Source: Qipengyuania sediminis
GTDB taxonomy: Bacteria > Pseudomonadota > Alphaproteobacteria > Sphingomonadales > Sphingomonadaceae
Assembly (NCBI RefSeq): GCF_004358425.1
Contig: NZ_CP037948.1
Span: forward strand, 1-64,000
Length of the DNA: 64,000 bases
Direction of reading: 5' to 3'
Shown piece by piece: positions 54,883 through 63,946 of this stretch. The stretch's first letter is position 1, and the number at the start of each line of letters is the position of its first letter. The notes under the pieces were generated by a model. The model did no database searches and had not been told where the DNA came from. It saw only the letters and a list, made by a program, of their open reading frames with translations. The translations under genes and the position numbers were made by a program.

Positions 54883-55119
54883 ATGGCGGACACCCCCCAT
54901 CCCAATGACCATCCCAAGAGCGAACCCGTCGGCAATGCCGTCAAGGACCCCTCCGACTGGACCACGGGCGACGAGCCGATGACGGGCGCGCAGGCGAGCT
55001 ATCTGAAGACGCTGAGCGAAGAGGCCGGCGACGCCGGCGCATACGACGAGAACCTCACCAAGGCCGAAGCCTCGCTGAAGATCGACGAGTTGCAGGGGAA
55101 GACGGGGCGGGGGCAGTAG
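54883..55119 (+). CDS. DUF3072 domain protein
   Basis: The 78-aa soluble protein has the DUF3072 core: DPSDWTTGDEPMTGAQASYL and LTKAEASLKIDELQG. Members are small and of unknown function, often seen among stress-induced proteins. The ATG follows GAAAGGAGA. Confidence 0.85.
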   Translation: MADTPHPNDHPKSEPVGNAVKDPSDWTTGDEPMTGAQASYLKTLSEEAGDAGAYDENLTKAEASLKIDELQGKTGRGQ

Positions 55120-55158
55120 CCCCCCTCCACATCGGGCCCCGGTCTCCCGGTCTCCCGG

Positions 55159-56238
55159 TCAGGCCGAGGCCATGCCGATGAGCGTGGCAAAGAGTGCGAT
55201 CGCGACCCAGGCGAACAGGCTGAGCGCGAGCATCCGCCAGATGGCGCTGAAACGGCTGAGCGAATAGGTGCCGCGCAGCTGGCGGTACATATGGAAGGGA
55301 GCATAGAGCAGCGCCAGCAGGCCCAGCCCATCCCAGCCGGCGTAGAAGAGCATGCTCGCCACGGCGACCAAGGCGATCATGAAGGTGATCGAATAGGTGG
55401 TGAAGACGGTGTGATCGTAGGCGCCATAGCGGCGCCGGAAGGCAAACAGCATCCAGACGAAGGGGACGCTGAGCGGGATCAGCATCCAGCTGTATTTATA
55501 GGCATTGCTCTGCGCCTTGTAGATCGCGAGCTGGGGGTTTTCGCGCACATGCTTCACCAAACGGCCGACCGGCCCGTTGTCGCTTTCCGATTCATGGGAA
55601 AACCCCTCCCAGATCTCGCCGCCGACTGAAACGCTGTCCTTGCCCAGGACCACGGCCATGCCCTTCTGGTCCTGCTCGATCTCCGCGATCTCGGCATCGA
55701 TGGCCGTTCGCCGGGCGGCGGCGGCCGGGGCGAGCGCCTCCCGCTCCTTGCGCAGCACGGCCAGTTTCGCTGCATTGTCTTGATAGGCTTGCTCGACCGC
55801 GGCGACACCGGTCCCGCCGGTAGCGGAGCCCCCGCCGGCCCCCATGAGGTTGAAGATCGCGAAGGACAGGAACACCACGAACAGGAACAGCGCGATCGGG
55901 CTGACATAGCGCGCGCGCTTGCCGTCGATGTATTCGCGGGTCAGCTGCCCGGGCCGCCAGGCGAGCAGCGGCAGCGTGCGCCAGGTCTTGCCTTCGAAAT
56001 GCAGCACGCCGTGGAGGAGATCGTGCGCGAAGGCGCCCAGCGTGCGGTGAAGGTGGGCGCGCTGCCCGCAGCTGTGGCAGTGCGCGCCGATCAGAGCGGT
56101 GCCGCAGTTGAGGCAGGCGCTTTCCCGGGTATGACCCTTGGGCGATGCGTCGGCATAGCCACTCGCGCTCGGCTCGACGGCGCGCGCCACCACTCCGCCC
56201 GCAACGGTCGTGCCAACTGCATCGGCGATCTCGTTCAT
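55159..56238 (-). CDS. DUF3667 domain membrane protein
   Basis: The 359-aa product has a zinc-ribbon-like CLNCGTALIGAHCHSCGQ (residues 38-55), a conserved HDLLHGVLHFEGKTWRTLP-type segment, and membrane helices near 115-135 and four in the last 130 residues. A helical insert with EIEQDQKGMAVV lies between. Function is unknown. The ATG at 56238 has AGGGGAG upstream and is preferred over a longer opening. Confidence 0.82.
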   Translation of the reverse strand: MNEIADAVGTTVAGGVVARAVEPSASGYADASPKGHTRESACLNCGTALIGAHCHSCGQRAHLHRTLGAFAHDLLHGVLHFEGKTWRTLPLLAWRPGQLTREYIDGKRARYVSPIALFLFVVFLSFAIFNLMGAGGGSATGGTGVAAVEQAYQDNAAKLAVLRKEREALAPAAAARRTAIDAEIAEIEQDQKGMAVVLGKDSVSVGGEIWEGFSHESESDNGPVGRLVKHVRENPQLAIYKAQSNAYKYSWMLIPLSVPFVWMLFAFRRRYGAYDHTVFTTYSITFMIALVAVASMLFYAGWDGLGLLALLYAPFHMYRQLRGTYSLSRFSAIWRMLALSLFAWVAIALFATLIGMASA

Positions 56239-56296
56239 CGGCTCCCCTCGTCGGTCAGCGCGATACCGTGTCCCATCGCCCGCCACAATCGGCGCG

Positions 56297-57037
56297 CTAT
56301 TTTCCCTTTCGCTGCGTCAGCTTGCGCTCGATCGCGCGCCAAAGCAGCTCGAAGCCGCGCGCGGCCGGGCTGGAAGGGGCGAATGCGCCGATTGGCGCGC
56401 GATGGACTGCGCATTGTTCGATCGCGCTGGCCAACGGGATTACCGGCCAGTCGGGATTGGCCGCCAGCGCGTCGCGGTGAAGTGTCCGGCGGCGATCGAC
56501 CATCGAGAGGACCGGCAGCATCGGAGGGTGCCCTTTGGCCGCGCCCTTAACTTCTGCGGCCACCAGCGCAAAGGCGCGCGTGGACAGGGGAGAGGGCGGC
56601 AGCGGCACTATGACGACATCGGCGGCGCGCATCGTCTGTGCACTAATCTGATTGAGGACCGGCGGACAGTCGAGGATGATGCGCGGGTACGTTTCGCCGA
56701 GTGTCTCGGTCAGCTTGGCCAGGCGGCGTTTCTTGCCCAAGGCGGCGAGTTGCGCGTCAAGCGACCACAGGCTCTGGTCGGCAGGCAGCAAGTCGAGGCC
56801 GCGATAGGGTGTGCGCACCACGGCCTTCTGGGGTGCGCGTTCACGGGCGAAGACGCTATCGGCGGTGCGACTCTTCGGCGGGTCCACACCCAGCAGAAAG
56901 GCAGCACCGCTCGCGGCGTCGATATCCCAGAGCAGCGTCCTCCATCCACTGGTTTGCGAGGCGCACCAGGCAAGATTAGCGGCAAGCGTGGTTTTGCCGA
57001 CCCCTCCCTTCACGCTGTAAACCGCGATTACTGCCAT
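56297..57037 (-). CDS. ParA family ATPase (orphan)
   Basis: The 246-aa protein has the deviant Walker A YSVKGGVGKTT at the start, an IILDCPPVLN Walker B and a LPPSPLSTRAF motif. It lacks a ParB neighbour and stands beside a sulfotransferase-like gene. BcsQ-like or other cargo-positioning ParA types are possible; the cargo is unknown. Confidence 0.82.
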   Translation of the reverse strand: MAVIAVYSVKGGVGKTTLAANLAWCASQTSGWRTLLWDIDAASGAAFLLGVDPPKSRTADSVFARERAPQKAVVRTPYRGLDLLPADQSLWSLDAQLAALGKKRRLAKLTETLGETYPRIILDCPPVLNQISAQTMRAADVVIVPLPPSPLSTRAFALVAAEVKGAAKGHPPMLPVLSMVDRRRTLHRDALAANPDWPVIPLASAIEQCAVHRAPIGAFAPSSPAARGFELLWRAIERKLTQRKGK

Positions 57038-57109
57038 GCGGCCCCTGCTTCGTCAGCGGTGCGACGATGTCAGCCCCTGCCCCGCGCGCCAAGCAAAAAC
57101 AGCTGCGGA

Positions 57110-58123
57110 TCAGGTGGCGAGAGGGCCGGTGGTCTCGAGCCATTCGAGCGCTGCATCGAAGCGGGCGGCATGATGCTGCTCGATTTCACGATCCTGGCGC
57201 AGTCGCTCGCTCGGTTCGAAAGGGCTGGCAGGATCCTTGGTATGTCGGCTCATCAGCGCGAAGGCGCGTTCGTCGTCCTCGCCGCCCACACCGAGACCCA
57301 GCAGCCGCCGCGCGCGCCGCAGCACGGCGGCGGGATGCTGCGTCAGATGGGCGAAATCGATCCGCACGGCACTGGGCCAGGCGTTCGCCGCGATTGCGCG
57401 ATCAAACAGCGTTTCCTGCATGGCGTGAAGCAGGGCGACGATGCGCGCAGCGCGGTCCAGCGGATCGCCCTCAGACCCCGCCGCTTTGGCCAGTAGCGCC
57501 GGCCCCCCTGCCAGGGCCGGCGCGATTTCGCCGGCGAGACGCGTGCAGAAGGCAAGTCGATCCCGCCCACCGCGGAAAACTGCGCCGAGATAGGCGCGAA
57601 TGTCCATGCTAACGAACAGGGCGTGATCGATGCGGCCGGGAGCGCAGAGATCATCAAGCAGCGAATTCACCCAATTCGTCGGTTTGACGACGATAGCCAG
57701 TTCGGGTTCGCCCACCGCTCCGAGCGATCCCAGCGCGTGGTCGATCAGCGCGCCGATGGGCGCCACGCCCTCGCCGGCGACGAGCGCGGCGCGTTGCCCC
57801 GCGATGTCGGCGAGGCATTGCGGCTCTTTCAGTACCAGGACATGGCCCGGATGGTCGATCAATCGGGCCAGCAAGGTCGATCCGCAGAAGCCGACATGAA
57901 AGATGAAGCGCCTGGCCGGATATGCGCCCTGGCCGTTCAATTGAAGCGGCAGGACAGCCTGACTGCGCCAAAAGCGCTCGCGGCCATCGAGGAAGCTGCT
58001 GGCGCGCAATCGGCCGCGATCGGTCACCGCGATCGCTGCCTCGCCTTGGACGCCGTCCAGGCGATGCAGAAAAGCGATCTCCTCGCCTGCTGGTACGTCC
58101 AGTGCAGAGTGCATCGCGACCAT
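57110..58123 (-). CDS. Sulfotransferase-like P-loop protein
   Basis: The 337-aa product has FIFHVGFCGSTLLARLID (residues 73-90), which matches the 5'-phosphosulfate loop layout of sulfotransferases, followed by VLVLKEPQ. The rest is unlike known subfamilies. The usual PAPS 3'-phosphate site is not obvious. The ATG at 58123 or 58114 could start it; neither has a strong ribosome binding site. It precedes the orphan ParA by 72 bases in the same direction. Confidence 0.6.
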   Translation of the reverse strand: MVAMHSALDVPAGEEIAFLHRLDGVQGEAAIAVTDRGRLRASSFLDGRERFWRSQAVLPLQLNGQGAYPARRFIFHVGFCGSTLLARLIDHPGHVLVLKEPQCLADIAGQRAALVAGEGVAPIGALIDHALGSLGAVGEPELAIVVKPTNWVNSLLDDLCAPGRIDHALFVSMDIRAYLGAVFRGGRDRLAFCTRLAGEIAPALAGGPALLAKAAGSEGDPLDRAARIVALLHAMQETLFDRAIAANAWPSAVRIDFAHLTQHPAAVLRRARRLLGLGVGGEDDERAFALMSRHTKDPASPFEPSERLRQDREIEQHHAARFDAALEWLETTGPLAT

Positions 58124-58266
58124 GCGATTGGCGCTGACACCTGGTCCGGCGGCCGGTCCACCCCCTCCCGACGAACGCGTTCGACCACTCGGCGGAGGAC
58201 CGTCTGATGCCGACGAACGGCATGAGCCGGTTTCGAACAGCGCGGGCTGTGCCGGGCCTCGAAATG

Positions 58267-58292
58267 AAAAAGGCCGCCCGGAGGCGGCCTTT
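58267..58292 (-). terminator. Terminator of rpoZ
   Basis: A 10-bp stem (58269-58278 with 58283-58292) with a TCCG loop on the - strand, followed by TTTTT, lies 22 bases after the rpoZ stop. Confidence 0.85.
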
Positions 58293-58314
58293 GGTACCTA
58301 TGATGCCGGCCTGA

Positions 58315-58659
58315 TCAGCCGTCGTAATCGCCGCCGACGCTGTTGGTCCGCGCGGGCGCGGCGGCCGTGATGCGAAGCGCTTCTGCCGACTGGCTGAGGC
58401 TGCCGACTTCGTCCGCCTCGTCATCATCCTCGGGCAGGATCTTCTGCAGGTTGACCACCGCGGCTTCGGCGAGCTCGTGCGGGCGCACGGTCTCCTCCGC
58501 GATCTCGCGCAGCGCCACCACCGGGTTCTTGTCGCGATCGCGTTCGATGGTCAGCTCCGCGCCGCCCGAAATCTCGCGCGCGCGCTGCGCGGCGAGCAGC
58601 ACGAGGTCGAAGCGGTTGGGGATCTTGTCGACGCAATCTTCGACGGTGACGCGCGCCAT
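58315..58659 (-). CDS. rpoZ: RNA polymerase omega subunit
   Basis: The 114-aa protein has [29 protein letters not shown], the full omega N-terminus (quoted as [15 protein letters not shown] plus [13 protein letters not shown]), [13 protein letters not shown], and an acidic C-terminal extension. It aids RNA polymerase assembly. The ATG at 58659 fits exactly. Confidence 0.96.
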   Translation of the reverse strand: MARVTVEDCVDKIPNRFDLVLLAAQRAREISGGAELTIERDRDKNPVVALREIAEETVRPHELAEAAVVNLQKILPEDDDEADEVGSLSQSAEALRITAAAPARTNSVGGDYDG

Positions 58660-58780
58660 GCGAGGGGCTCCAGCGGAATAGGGATTTCGGGAAAGGCGCG
58701 CACCTAGGCAAAGCGCGCGCGCGAGTCAAGATTTCGGCCCGGTTTGCGCCACGCGGCGCTGGCGGGTAACCCCTCCCGCC

Positions 58781-59980
58781 ATGCCATTCCTGCCCGACAG
58801 CGTGGAAAGCGAAGCGGGAAAGGCCGTCGCTCATTTCGCCGATCCCGCGGGCTTCGAGGCCGTGGTCGGCGAGCACAGGCTGACCTTTTATCCCAGCGGG
58901 GCCGACCGGCGCGAGGCGCTGCTGGCGCTGATCCGGGGTGCGCGCCGCTCGCTCGCGCTGGTCTTCTACATCTTTGCCGAGGATGCGGCGGGGCGAGCGG
59001 TGCGCGATGCCCTGGCCGAAGCGGCGGCGCGCGGGGTGCGGGTGACGCTGATCATCGACCGCTTCGGCTCGGCGGCCAGCGCCGCCTTCCTTGCTCCGCT
59101 GGTTCAGGCTGGCGGGCGGTTCCTGTGCTTCAGCCCGCGCTGGTCGCAGGCCTATCTCATCCGCAACCACCAGAAGATGGCGATCGCGGACGACCGCCAG
59201 GCGATCTTCGGCGGATTCAACATCGCCGAAGATTACTTCGCCCCGCCCGGCCCCGAGGCCTGGACCGATCTTGCGATCGGCCTCGAAGGCCCGGCGGTGG
59301 CGGGGCTGACCGAGTGGTTCGGGAAGCTCGCCGCGTGGAGCGGTGACGACGGGCCGAACTTTGGCGAGATTCGCCGGGCGGTGAAGCGCTGGGACTGGTC
59401 GGACGGACGCCTGCGCTGGCTGGTCGGCGGGCCGACACGCGGGCTTTCGACCTGGGCCCGCTGCGTGCGCGAGGATCTCACCACGGGGCGGCGGCTCGAC
59501 ATGATCATGGCCTATTTCTCCCCCTCCCGCCGGGCGCTGACCAGGATCGGCGCGCTGGCGCGGCGGGGGGAGGCGCGGCTGGTGCTCGCCGCCAAGAGCG
59601 ACAACACCGCCACCATCGGCGCCGCACGCGCGCTCTACGGCTATCTGTTGAAGCGCGGCGCGAGGTTGTTCGAGTTCCAGCCCGCCAAGCTCCACACCAA
59701 GCTGATCGTGCTCGACGATACGGTCTACATCGGCAGCGCCAATTTCGACGTGCGCAGCCTCTATCTCAACCTCGAGATCATGCTGCGGGTGGAGGATGCC
59801 GCGCTTGCCGAGCGGATGCGCGGCTTCGTCGCCCATCATATCGCGGCGTCCGAGGCGATCACTCCCGCGCTCCATGCAACCCGCGCGACCCCGCTCAATC
59901 GCTTCCGCTGGTGGCTCGGCTGGGTGCTGGTGACCGTGATCGACTACACCGTGACGCGGCGGCTCAATCCCGTGCCGTGA
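58781..59980 (+). CDS. Phospholipase D-family / cardiolipin synthase-like protein
   Basis: The 399-aa protein has two HKD motifs: HQKMAIADD (near residue 129) with GGFNIAEDY, and HTKLIVLDD (near 306) with GSANFDVRS. This is the cardiolipin synthase (ClsB-like) arrangement without the N-terminal membrane helices; a C-terminal hydrophobic segment is present. It joins phosphatidyl groups or transfers them. Confidence 0.88.
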   Translation: MPFLPDSVESEAGKAVAHFADPAGFEAVVGEHRLTFYPSGADRREALLALIRGARRSLALVFYIFAEDAAGRAVRDALAEAAARGVRVTLIIDRFGSAASAAFLAPLVQAGGRFLCFSPRWSQAYLIRNHQKMAIADDRQAIFGGFNIAEDYFAPPGPEAWTDLAIGLEGPAVAGLTEWFGKLAAWSGDDGPNFGEIRRAVKRWDWSDGRLRWLVGGPTRGLSTWARCVREDLTTGRRLDMIMAYFSPSRRALTRIGALARRGEARLVLAAKSDNTATIGAARALYGYLLKRGARLFEFQPAKLHTKLIVLDDTVYIGSANFDVRSLYLNLEIMLRVEDAALAERMRGFVAHHIAASEAITPALHATRATPLNRFRWWLGWVLVTVIDYTVTRRLNPVP

Positions 59981-60014
59981 CAGGGCGGGCGTGTTGCGAT
60001 CCAGGGATTGGCTG

Positions 60015-61541
60015 CTATTCGTAGCCCCAGTCGCTGTAATCGCGTTTGCTGGGCGAAGAGAACTTCGTGATTTCGGCATGGAACAAGAGCGGCACCGGCC
60101 CGGTCGAGCCATGGCGCTGCTTGGCGACGATCAGCGTCGCCTTGTTCTTGACTTCGAGATAGCGGCTTTCCCAGGCGGCATATTTCTCCTGCGCCTCGGG
60201 CGAGCTTTCGGCGGTCGGCATATCGGGGCGGGAAGCCTCCTGATAGTAATCGGCGCGGTAGATGAACCACACCATATCCGCGTCCTGCTCGATCGAGCCC
60301 GATTCGCGCAGGTCCGAGAGTTGCGGGCGCTTGTCCTCGCGCTGCTCGACCGCGCGGCTGAGCTGCGACAGCGCGATCACCGGCACCTCCAGCTCTTTGG
60401 CCAGCGTCTTGAGGCCGCGGCTGATCTCGCTGATCTCGTTGACGCGGTTGTCGCTCGCGCGGTTCGATCCCTGCAGCAGCTGGAGGTAATCGACCACCAC
60501 CAGCCCGATGCCATGCCGCCGCTTGAGCCGGCGCGCGCGGCTGCGGAGCGCGGCGATGGTGAGCGCGGGGGTATCGTCGATATAGAGCGGCAGTTCGGCG
60601 AGCCGCTGGCTGGCGAAGGAGAGCTTCTGGAACTCCTCGCGCGTGATTTTGCCCGAGCGCAGGCTTTCGGACGAGATCTCCGCCTGCTCCGCGAGGATGC
60701 GGGTCGCGAGCTGGTCGGCGCTCATCTCAAGGCTGAAGAAGGCGACCGGCGCGCCATAATCGAAAGGACCGCCGTCGCGCTGGTATTCGAGATGCTTTTC
60801 GGCGCAGTTGAAGGCGATATTGGTGGCGAGGCTGGTCTTGCCCATGCCCGGCCGCCCGGCAAGGATCACGAGGTCGGAATTGTGCAGGCCCGCGGTCTTC
60901 TCGTCGATGCTGGCGAGGCCGGTGGTCTTGCCCGAGAGCCCCCCGCCAGAGGCCATCGCCGCTTCGGCCATCTTGAGCGCGGCAAGGCTGGCGCTGCGGA
61001 AATCGGTCGCCTGCGCCCCCGCGCCGCCGTCGCCCTCCGCCACCTTGTAAAGCGCCGCCTCGGCCTCCGCGATCTTGTCCAATGGCGCGATGTCGCTGGC
61101 GGTGTCGAAGGCGGTCTCCACCAGTTCGCGGCCAACGCCCACCAGTTGGCGCAGCAGCGCGAGGTCGAAGATCTGTTGCGCCAGCTCGCGGGTCGCCAGC
61201 AGCCCCTGCCCATCGGCGGTAAGCTGCGCCAGATAGGTCGTGCCGCCGAGCTCCTTCAGCCCCTCGTCGGCGTCGAAATAGGGCTTCAGCGTCACCGGGG
61301 TCGCGACCGCGTTGCGATCCGCAAGCGTCAGTATGCGCGCGAAGATGCGGGCATGAACGGGCTCGTGAAAATGGTCGGGGGAGAGGGGAAAAGGTAGCTC
61401 TTCCAGCACCTTGTTGTCGATCAGCACCGCGCCCAGGAACGCCGCCTCTGCTTCCGGATTGGCAGGCAGCACACGGCCGGGCCCCGCCGCATCGGCATCG
61501 GCATCGGGAGCGGCACGGTCGAAAAGATCGGTCACGGGCAT
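60015..61541 (-). CDS. dnaB: Replicative DNA helicase DnaB
   Basis: The 508-aa helicase unwinds DNA at the replication fork. The N-terminal domain (NPEAEAAFLGAVLIDN) and RecA-like domain with Walker A GRPGMGKTS, VVDYLQLL and QLSRAVEQR are intact. No intein is inserted. The ATG at 61541 matches the family. Confidence 0.96.
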   Translation of the reverse strand: MPVTDLFDRAAPDADADAAGPGRVLPANPEAEAAFLGAVLIDNKVLEELPFPLSPDHFHEPVHARIFARILTLADRNAVATPVTLKPYFDADEGLKELGGTTYLAQLTADGQGLLATRELAQQIFDLALLRQLVGVGRELVETAFDTASDIAPLDKIAEAEAALYKVAEGDGGAGAQATDFRSASLAALKMAEAAMASGGGLSGKTTGLASIDEKTAGLHNSDLVILAGRPGMGKTSLATNIAFNCAEKHLEYQRDGGPFDYGAPVAFFSLEMSADQLATRILAEQAEISSESLRSGKITREEFQKLSFASQRLAELPLYIDDTPALTIAALRSRARRLKRRHGIGLVVVDYLQLLQGSNRASDNRVNEISEISRGLKTLAKELEVPVIALSQLSRAVEQREDKRPQLSDLRESGSIEQDADMVWFIYRADYYQEASRPDMPTAESSPEAQEKYAAWESRYLEVKNKATLIVAKQRHGSTGPVPLLFHAEITKFSSPSKRDYSDWGYE

Positions 61542-61699
61542 GGCCGGGGCTCATGCGGGAGGGGGCGGAGCGCGGCAAGCGGCGTTGCGGCGAGGCGAAG
61601 GGCGAAGGCTTGTGGATAGCGGGGAGTGTTTCGGTTTCGCGTGAACCGAACGGCCCCCTTGCCGCCACCGTGCCGCATCTGCGAAGGCTCGGCCCCCGC

Positions 61700-62200
61700 A
61701 TGAGCAAGTCTTCCGCCCCGACCGACCACCGGATCGTCCATGTCGCGCTCGACGAGGCGACGATCCTGTGGCGCAATGCCGATGTCGAGCAGGAGCGGCG
61801 GATCGCAATCTATGATCTTATCGAGGAGAACAGCTTCAAGCCCGTGCGCGCGGCGGAGCGCGGGGCGCCGGGGCCCTTCCGACTGCACCTCTCGGTCGCG
61901 GACGGGCGGCTGGTGATGGCGATCGCAGACGCGGATGGCGCGCCGCTGGAGCAGTTGATCCTCGGCCTCGCGCGGTTCCGGCGCGCGATCCGCGACTACT
62001 TCGCCATTTGCGACAGCTATTACCAGGCGATCCGCAAGGCGACGCCAGCGGAAATCGAGACCATCGACATGGCTCGCCGCGCGATCCACAACCGCGCCGC
62101 AGAGCTTCTGCTCGATTGCCTGGAGGGCAAGGTCGAAACCGATTTCGCCACCGCGCGGCGGCTGTTCACGCTGATCTGCGTGCTGCACATCAAGGGCTGA
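61700..62200 (+). CDS. UPF0262 family protein
   Basis: The 166-aa product has the UPF0262 features: IVHVALDEATILWRNADVEQE (as IVHVALDEATIL and RNADVEQERR), AIYDLIEENSF, PFRLHLSVADGRLV and RRAIHNRAAELL. The family is specific to alphaproteobacteria and lacks a known function. The ATG at 61700 gives the normal length. The next gene starts 2 bases after its stop. Confidence 0.9.
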   Translation: MSKSSAPTDHRIVHVALDEATILWRNADVEQERRIAIYDLIEENSFKPVRAAERGAPGPFRLHLSVADGRLVMAIADADGAPLEQLILGLARFRRAIRDYFAICDSYYQAIRKATPAEIETIDMARRAIHNRAAELLLDCLEGKVETDFATARRLFTLICVLHIKG

Positions 62201-62201
62201 G

Positions 62202-62909
62202 ATGGCGAAGCGAAGCAAGAATACGCGCGCGAAACGCTGGCGATGGGCGCTGCTCGCCCTGGTGCTGGCCGCGGGCGCGACTTTCCTTTGGTGGCAATGG
62301 ACAAGCCGCTCGTGGCGACCCGACGAGACCGCCTGGCCCGAACAGGGCGTGCTGGCGGGGGAAGGCGACGGCGCGGTGCGTTTCGCCATCGTGCGCGGGC
62401 TCGGCGGCAGCTTCGCCTATCTCGAAGCGAGCCGCGGCGCGGCGGGGCGCGACCGCCGCTTCGGCGCGAACCTCGCCGCTGCGCGCGCCGAGGGCCTGGC
62501 GGTGGGGGCGGTGCACGTCTTCGATCCCTGCACCTCCGCCGACCGGCAATCGGCGAACTTCGTGATCGCCGTGCCGCGCGACCCGGCGCTGCTGCCGCCC
62601 GCGATCCTGCTGGAGGCGGAGGCCGATTTCTGCCCTGAGCCGGTCAGCGAGGCGGCGATCCAGAGCGAGCTGATGACGCTGGTCAACCAGATCGAAGCCC
62701 ACGCCGGCAAGCCTGCGATCCTTGCCCCCAGCGAGGCTTTCGAGCGCCGCTACCGTGCCGGCGCGCGGATCGAGCGCCGCCTCTGGCTCGCCCGCGACCG
62801 CGCCGAACCCACCTATGCCGGCCGCCCCTGGTCGCTGTGGACCGCCAACGCGCGGCTCCAGACCGAAGCCTCCGACGGCCCGCTGCGCTGGGTGGTGGCG
62901 CGGCCGTAA
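62202..62909 (+). CDS. Glycoside hydrolase family 25-like protein, probably inactive
   Basis: The 235-aa product has an N-terminal membrane helix (about residues 13-32) and a GH25 (lysozyme)-like fold: FAYLEASRG, GLAVGAVHVFDPC and PPAILLEAEADF correspond to family blocks. The usual DVS aspartate segment near the start of the domain reads GVLAGEGDG, and the DLE site reads LEAEAD, so both catalytic positions look altered. It is coupled to UPF0262. Confidence 0.75.
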   Translation: MAKRSKNTRAKRWRWALLALVLAAGATFLWWQWTSRSWRPDETAWPEQGVLAGEGDGAVRFAIVRGLGGSFAYLEASRGAAGRDRRFGANLAAARAEGLAVGAVHVFDPCTSADRQSANFVIAVPRDPALLPPAILLEAEADFCPEPVSEAAIQSELMTLVNQIEAHAGKPAILAPSEAFERRYRAGARIERRLWLARDRAEPTYAGRPWSLWTANARLQTEASDGPLRWVVARP

Positions 62910-63150
62910 GGCGAACGAAGGCTTCTGTGCTGGCGGTTCGAAAGGCTCCGCACCAGCGGGCGAGCGCTTCTGCAAGGCGGTTCTTTCGTCGTGAGCTTCC
63001 CGACGGTCGCCTTGCCGCATTCCCCGTCATCGAGCAGCATCCATTCAATAGCGGTTCAGCGCTGCGAATTCATACGGAACACAATCGCTTGCGGTGAGTC
63101 GATCTCGACAGCGGCTCACGAACAGGGGCGAGATTTCGAAAGGACCAGAC

Positions 63151-63852
63151 ATGACGATCCGTGCCGCGGGTTGGGGGCGCCGTCTGAAGCTTGCCTCCGT
63201 ACCGATCCTCCTGGCCGGCCTCGCCGCCTGCGCGACGCCGTTCAACGCCGATGTGACCCGGTTCCAGACGCAGCTTCCGGCGCCGCAGGGGCAAAGCTTT
63301 GCGGTGGTGTCCGACGATCCGGCGCTCGCCGGCGGGCTGGAGTTCAGCCAGTACGCCAGCCTTGTCGCGGCGCAGATGCAGCGGCTGGGCTATGTCCAGG
63401 CTGCTTCGCCGGAGGACGCCACTCTGCTCGTCCGGTTCGACTATGGCGTCGATCGCGGGCGCGAGCGGGTGCGGCGCACCGGCGGCTTCCACGATCCGTT
63501 CTTCAGCCCGTGGTACGGCTATTCGCCCTACGGCTATCGCGGCTATCGCCGTATCGGATGGGGTTATCCCGGCTTCTACCGCGGCGGGCCCTGGGCCTAT
63601 GGCTTCCATGATCCCTTCTTCGGCGGCGGGGTGGACAGCTACACCGTCTTCACCAGCGGGATCGAGCTGAAGATCGACCGTGCCGCCGACAAGCAGCGCT
63701 TGTTCGAAGGGCGGGCGCAGGCGCTTTCGACCTCGAACCGGCTGCAATATCTCGTCCCCAATCTGGTGGATGCGATGTTCACGGATTTCCCGGGGGAATC
63801 GGGGCGGACGGTCCGCATCTCGGTGGCCCCGGAACGCACCACCGCGCGCTGA
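63151..63852 (+). CDS. DUF4136 domain lipoprotein
   Basis: The 233-aa product has a signal with lipobox LLAGLAAC (cysteine near residue 27), and the DUF4136 domain with FSQYASLVAAQMQRLGY and DATLLVRFDYGVD. A glycine/tyrosine-rich insert (YGYRGYRR, YPGFYRGGPW) lies in the middle, and a C-terminal LVDAMFTDFPGESGRTVRI. It is envelope-bound with unknown function. The 241 bases upstream (62910-63150) show no gene. Confidence 0.87.
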   Translation: MTIRAAGWGRRLKLASVPILLAGLAACATPFNADVTRFQTQLPAPQGQSFAVVSDDPALAGGLEFSQYASLVAAQMQRLGYVQAASPEDATLLVRFDYGVDRGRERVRRTGGFHDPFFSPWYGYSPYGYRGYRRIGWGYPGFYRGGPWAYGFHDPFFGGGVDSYTVFTSGIELKIDRAADKQRLFEGRAQALSTSNRLQYLVPNLVDAMFTDFPGESGRTVRISVAPERTTAR

Positions 63853-63872
63853 TCGTATCACGCATGATGCAC

Positions 63873-63904
63873 GAAGGGCGGGCCCGCGGGTCCGCCCTTT
63901 GTTT
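63873..63904 (+). terminator. Terminator after the DUF4136 gene
   Basis: An 8-bp stem AAGGGCGG/CCGCCCTT (63874-63881 with 63892-63899) is followed by TTTGTTT, 21 bases after the stop. Confidence 0.85.
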
Positions 63905-63917
63905 GCGCGGGGCACTT

Positions 63918-63946
63918 TTGACTTGACATGAATAACCAAATAGGAT
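63918..63946 (+). promoter_or_regulatory. Possible housekeeping promoter leading out of the window
   Basis: TTGACT (63918-63923), a 17-base spacer and TAGGAT (63941-63946) form a sigma-70-like promoter in an unusually A+T-rich patch. No start codon follows before the window ends; the sequence after it is GC-rich with short dyads. It would drive a gene or RNA beyond position 64000. Confidence 0.5.
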
